Source: Deinococcus sp. QL22 (GTDB taxonomy: Bacteria > Deinococcota > Deinococci > Deinococcales > Deinococcaceae). From it: DNA of 64,000 nt. A program made the position numbers and the translations under genes. The notes under the pieces were generated by a model. The model was given only the letters and a program-made list of their open reading frames with translations. It searched no databases and had not been told where the DNA came from. The stretch covers positions 434,001 through 498,000 of the forward strand of contig NZ_CP097151.1 in assembly GCF_023370075.1 (NCBI RefSeq), given 5' to 3'. Every line of letters begins with the position of its first letter. Positions within the stretch are counted from its first letter, which is position 1. Below are positions 63,753 to 64,000 of the stretch, in pieces.

Positions 63753-64000
63753 TCAGCCTTTGGTACCGCTGGCCGCCAGGCTCTCGATGAACTGCCGCTG
63801 CGCCAGCATAAAAGCCAGCAGCACCGGCAGCGCCACCAGGACGCCCGCCGCGAGAGTGAGATTCCAGTACACGCCGCCGAGGGGGTCAGTAAATCGCTGA
63901 AGGGCCAGGGGCAGGGTCAGCAGGCCCTCCCGGCTCAGGTAGATCAAGGGATTGAAGTAGTCGTTCCAGGAGTTCAGCACGGCAAAAATGGCGGCAGTCG
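63753..64000 (-). CDS. Carbohydrate ABC transporter permease (MalG/UgpE-type), partial
   Basis: The C-terminal end of a MalG-like permease; the gene continues beyond the window. [23 protein letters not shown], and the last helix [27 protein letters not shown] with a final GTKG are typical of the CUT1 sugar transporter family. It leads into the FAD oxidoreductase gene (1-bp gap). The other permease and binding protein should lie just outside the window. Confidence 0.9.
   Translation of the reverse strand, partial: TAAIFAVLNSWNDYFNPLIYLSREGLLTLPLALQRFTDPLGGVYWNLTLAAGVLVALPVLLAFMLAQRQFIESLAASGTKG

Overview
This window looks like a chromosomal or megaplasmid segment of a Deinococcus-like bacterium (Deinococcota). 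That is an inference from gene content and the high-GC, C/G-ending codon use; no rRNA, tRNA or species marker is present. The supporting genes include a lexA-imuB-DUF6504-dnaE2 cassette, an RNA ligase with HD-Pnk, a spore-photoproduct-lyase-like radical SAM protein, DinB, a photolyase joined to uracil-DNA glycosylase, and many secreted or lipoprotein hypotheticals.

Layout. 0-1.3 kb: debris (histidine kinase tail, IS6-family remnant). 1.3-8.8 kb: small envelope or zinc-ribbon genes, a 1049-residue ATPase/TPR/SARP-type regulator and a papain-like lipoprotein. 8.9-15.8 kb: oxidoreductases paired with regulators (two quinone-oxidoreductase-type genes with TetR; Rrf2 with an FAD reductase and a methyltransferase broken by an in-frame TGA; an SDR divergent from a second TetR). 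15.9-18.1 kb: broken serine hydrolase, IS110 remnant, exported acetolactate decarboxylase and another transposase remnant. 18.2-29.9 kb: a nucleic-acid repair region: spore-lyase-like protein, DinB, photolyase-UDG fusion, RNA ligase/HD-Pnk, and divergently a Toprim-like protein and a 1101-residue HEAT-repeat protein. 30.3-41.4 kb: secreted beta-propeller protein, CASTOR/POLLUX-type channel, delta-60-repeat lipoprotein, a vapC fragment cut by a 134-bp mini-IS, a GNAT enzyme and a GH10-like lipoprotein, with degraded WYL, HicB-like and integrase genes between them. 42.3-46.7 kb: XRE-cupin regulator with a clear promoter and operator, a cupin, and an oligopeptide-type ABC transporter (two permeases and a binding protein, no ATPase). 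47-52.8 kb: integrase and XRE remnants, then the SOS-mutagenesis cassette led by lexA. 52.9-60.3 kb: epimerase, YqeY-like protein, IS debris, ThuA with Gfo/Idh/MocA, aldo-keto reductase, HxlR regulator and SDR. 60.3-64 kb: IS3 remnant, LacI regulator, FAD-dependent oxidoreductase and the end of a sugar ABC permease cut by the window edge.

How the genes work together. Two modules stand out. The repair region combines direct UV reversal, uracil excision, translesion synthesis and RNA end-healing with sealing. The SOS cassette appears to be controlled by a 22-bp perfect palindrome just upstream of lexA. Much of the rest is metabolic pairs with their own regulators, set among several generations of decayed insertion sequences. 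Palindromic operator candidates lie in front of five regulator or enzyme units.
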